In this document: positions 6,931-7,010 of the stretch, in pieces
Position numbering within the stretch: position 1 is the first letter of the stretch
Layout: every line of letters begins with the position of its first letter
Assembly: GCA_026193435.1 (NCBI GenBank)
Contig: JAPHUN010000144.1
Location: 1 to 7,010, forward strand
Origin: Chlorobium sp.
Lineage (GTDB): Bacteria; Bacteroidota; Chlorobiia; Chlorobiales; Chlorobiaceae
Direction of reading: 5' to 3'
DNA: 7,010 bases
Made by a program: the position numbers and the translations under genes
Notes under the pieces: model-generated
Database searches by the model: none
Told to the model about the DNA's origin: nothing
Seen by the model: only the letters and a program-made list of their open reading frames with translations

Positions 6931-7010
6931 ATGGGTTGCGCGACCATTAATGCAGAAAAATCGCATGTGTTGAAACCCTATGGGATTGTCGGTCATGCTG
7001 CATCTGCTTC
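6931..7010 (+). CDS. Possible start of an unidentified gene, cut by window edge
   Basis: From an ATG at 6931 the frame stays open for 26 codons to the edge, beginning MGCATINAEKSHVLKPYGIV. It lies about 40 bases after a TATAAT hexamer. I do not recognise the peptide, there is no ribosome site, and so short an open frame could be chance. Confidence 0.15.
   Translation, partial: MGCATINAEKSHVLKPYGIVGHAASA

Overview
The window looks like ordinary bacterial chromosome, most plausibly from a green sulfur bacterium (Chlorobi; Chlorobium/Prosthecochloris-like). That assignment is an inference from the overall flavour of the HtpG, KdsC and ModD proteins, the weak or absent Shine-Dalgarno sequences and the frequent GTG starts; no rRNA or other marker is present to settle it. 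There are no insertion sequences, phage genes, CRISPR arrays, tRNAs or rRNAs.

Left part (1-1968): the 5' end of a universal stress protein gene runs leftward off the window. Across a 189-base AT-rich gap lies a divergent rightward gene for a 530-residue fusion of an aminoglycoside-phosphotransferase-like kinase domain and a P-loop nucleotide-kinase domain. Middle part (1965-4762, leftward): htpG (Hsp90 chaperone) is followed 35 bases later by a gene for a ferritin-like/VIT1 fusion protein, a predicted Fe/Mn membrane transporter. Its stop codon overlaps the stop of the kinase fusion gene tail to tail by 4 bases. Upstream of htpG, after a 169-base leader with an inverted repeat, sits kdsC (4932-5462, leftward), a HAD-family KDO-8-phosphate phosphatase needed for LPS core sugar synthesis.

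Right part (5463-7010): a long non-coding stretch of about 520 bases separates kdsC from a divergent modD gene, a NadC-like protein linked to molybdenum utilization. This gap holds the most unusual sequence in the window: three DnaA-box-like 9-mers spaced 10-11 bp apart, a fourth nearby, a 7-bp-arm inverted repeat directly after them, an AT-rich tract, and a separate perfect palindrome about 95 bases before modD. Downstream of modD is another palindrome covering a TATAAT hexamer, then an unassigned open frame running off the right edge.

Taken together the genes cover stress and housekeeping functions (Usp, Hsp90, metal handling, envelope sugar synthesis, molybdenum use). I see no clear new multi-gene system. 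The best leads are the DnaA-box-like cluster, the small palindromes, and the two domain-fusion proteins.
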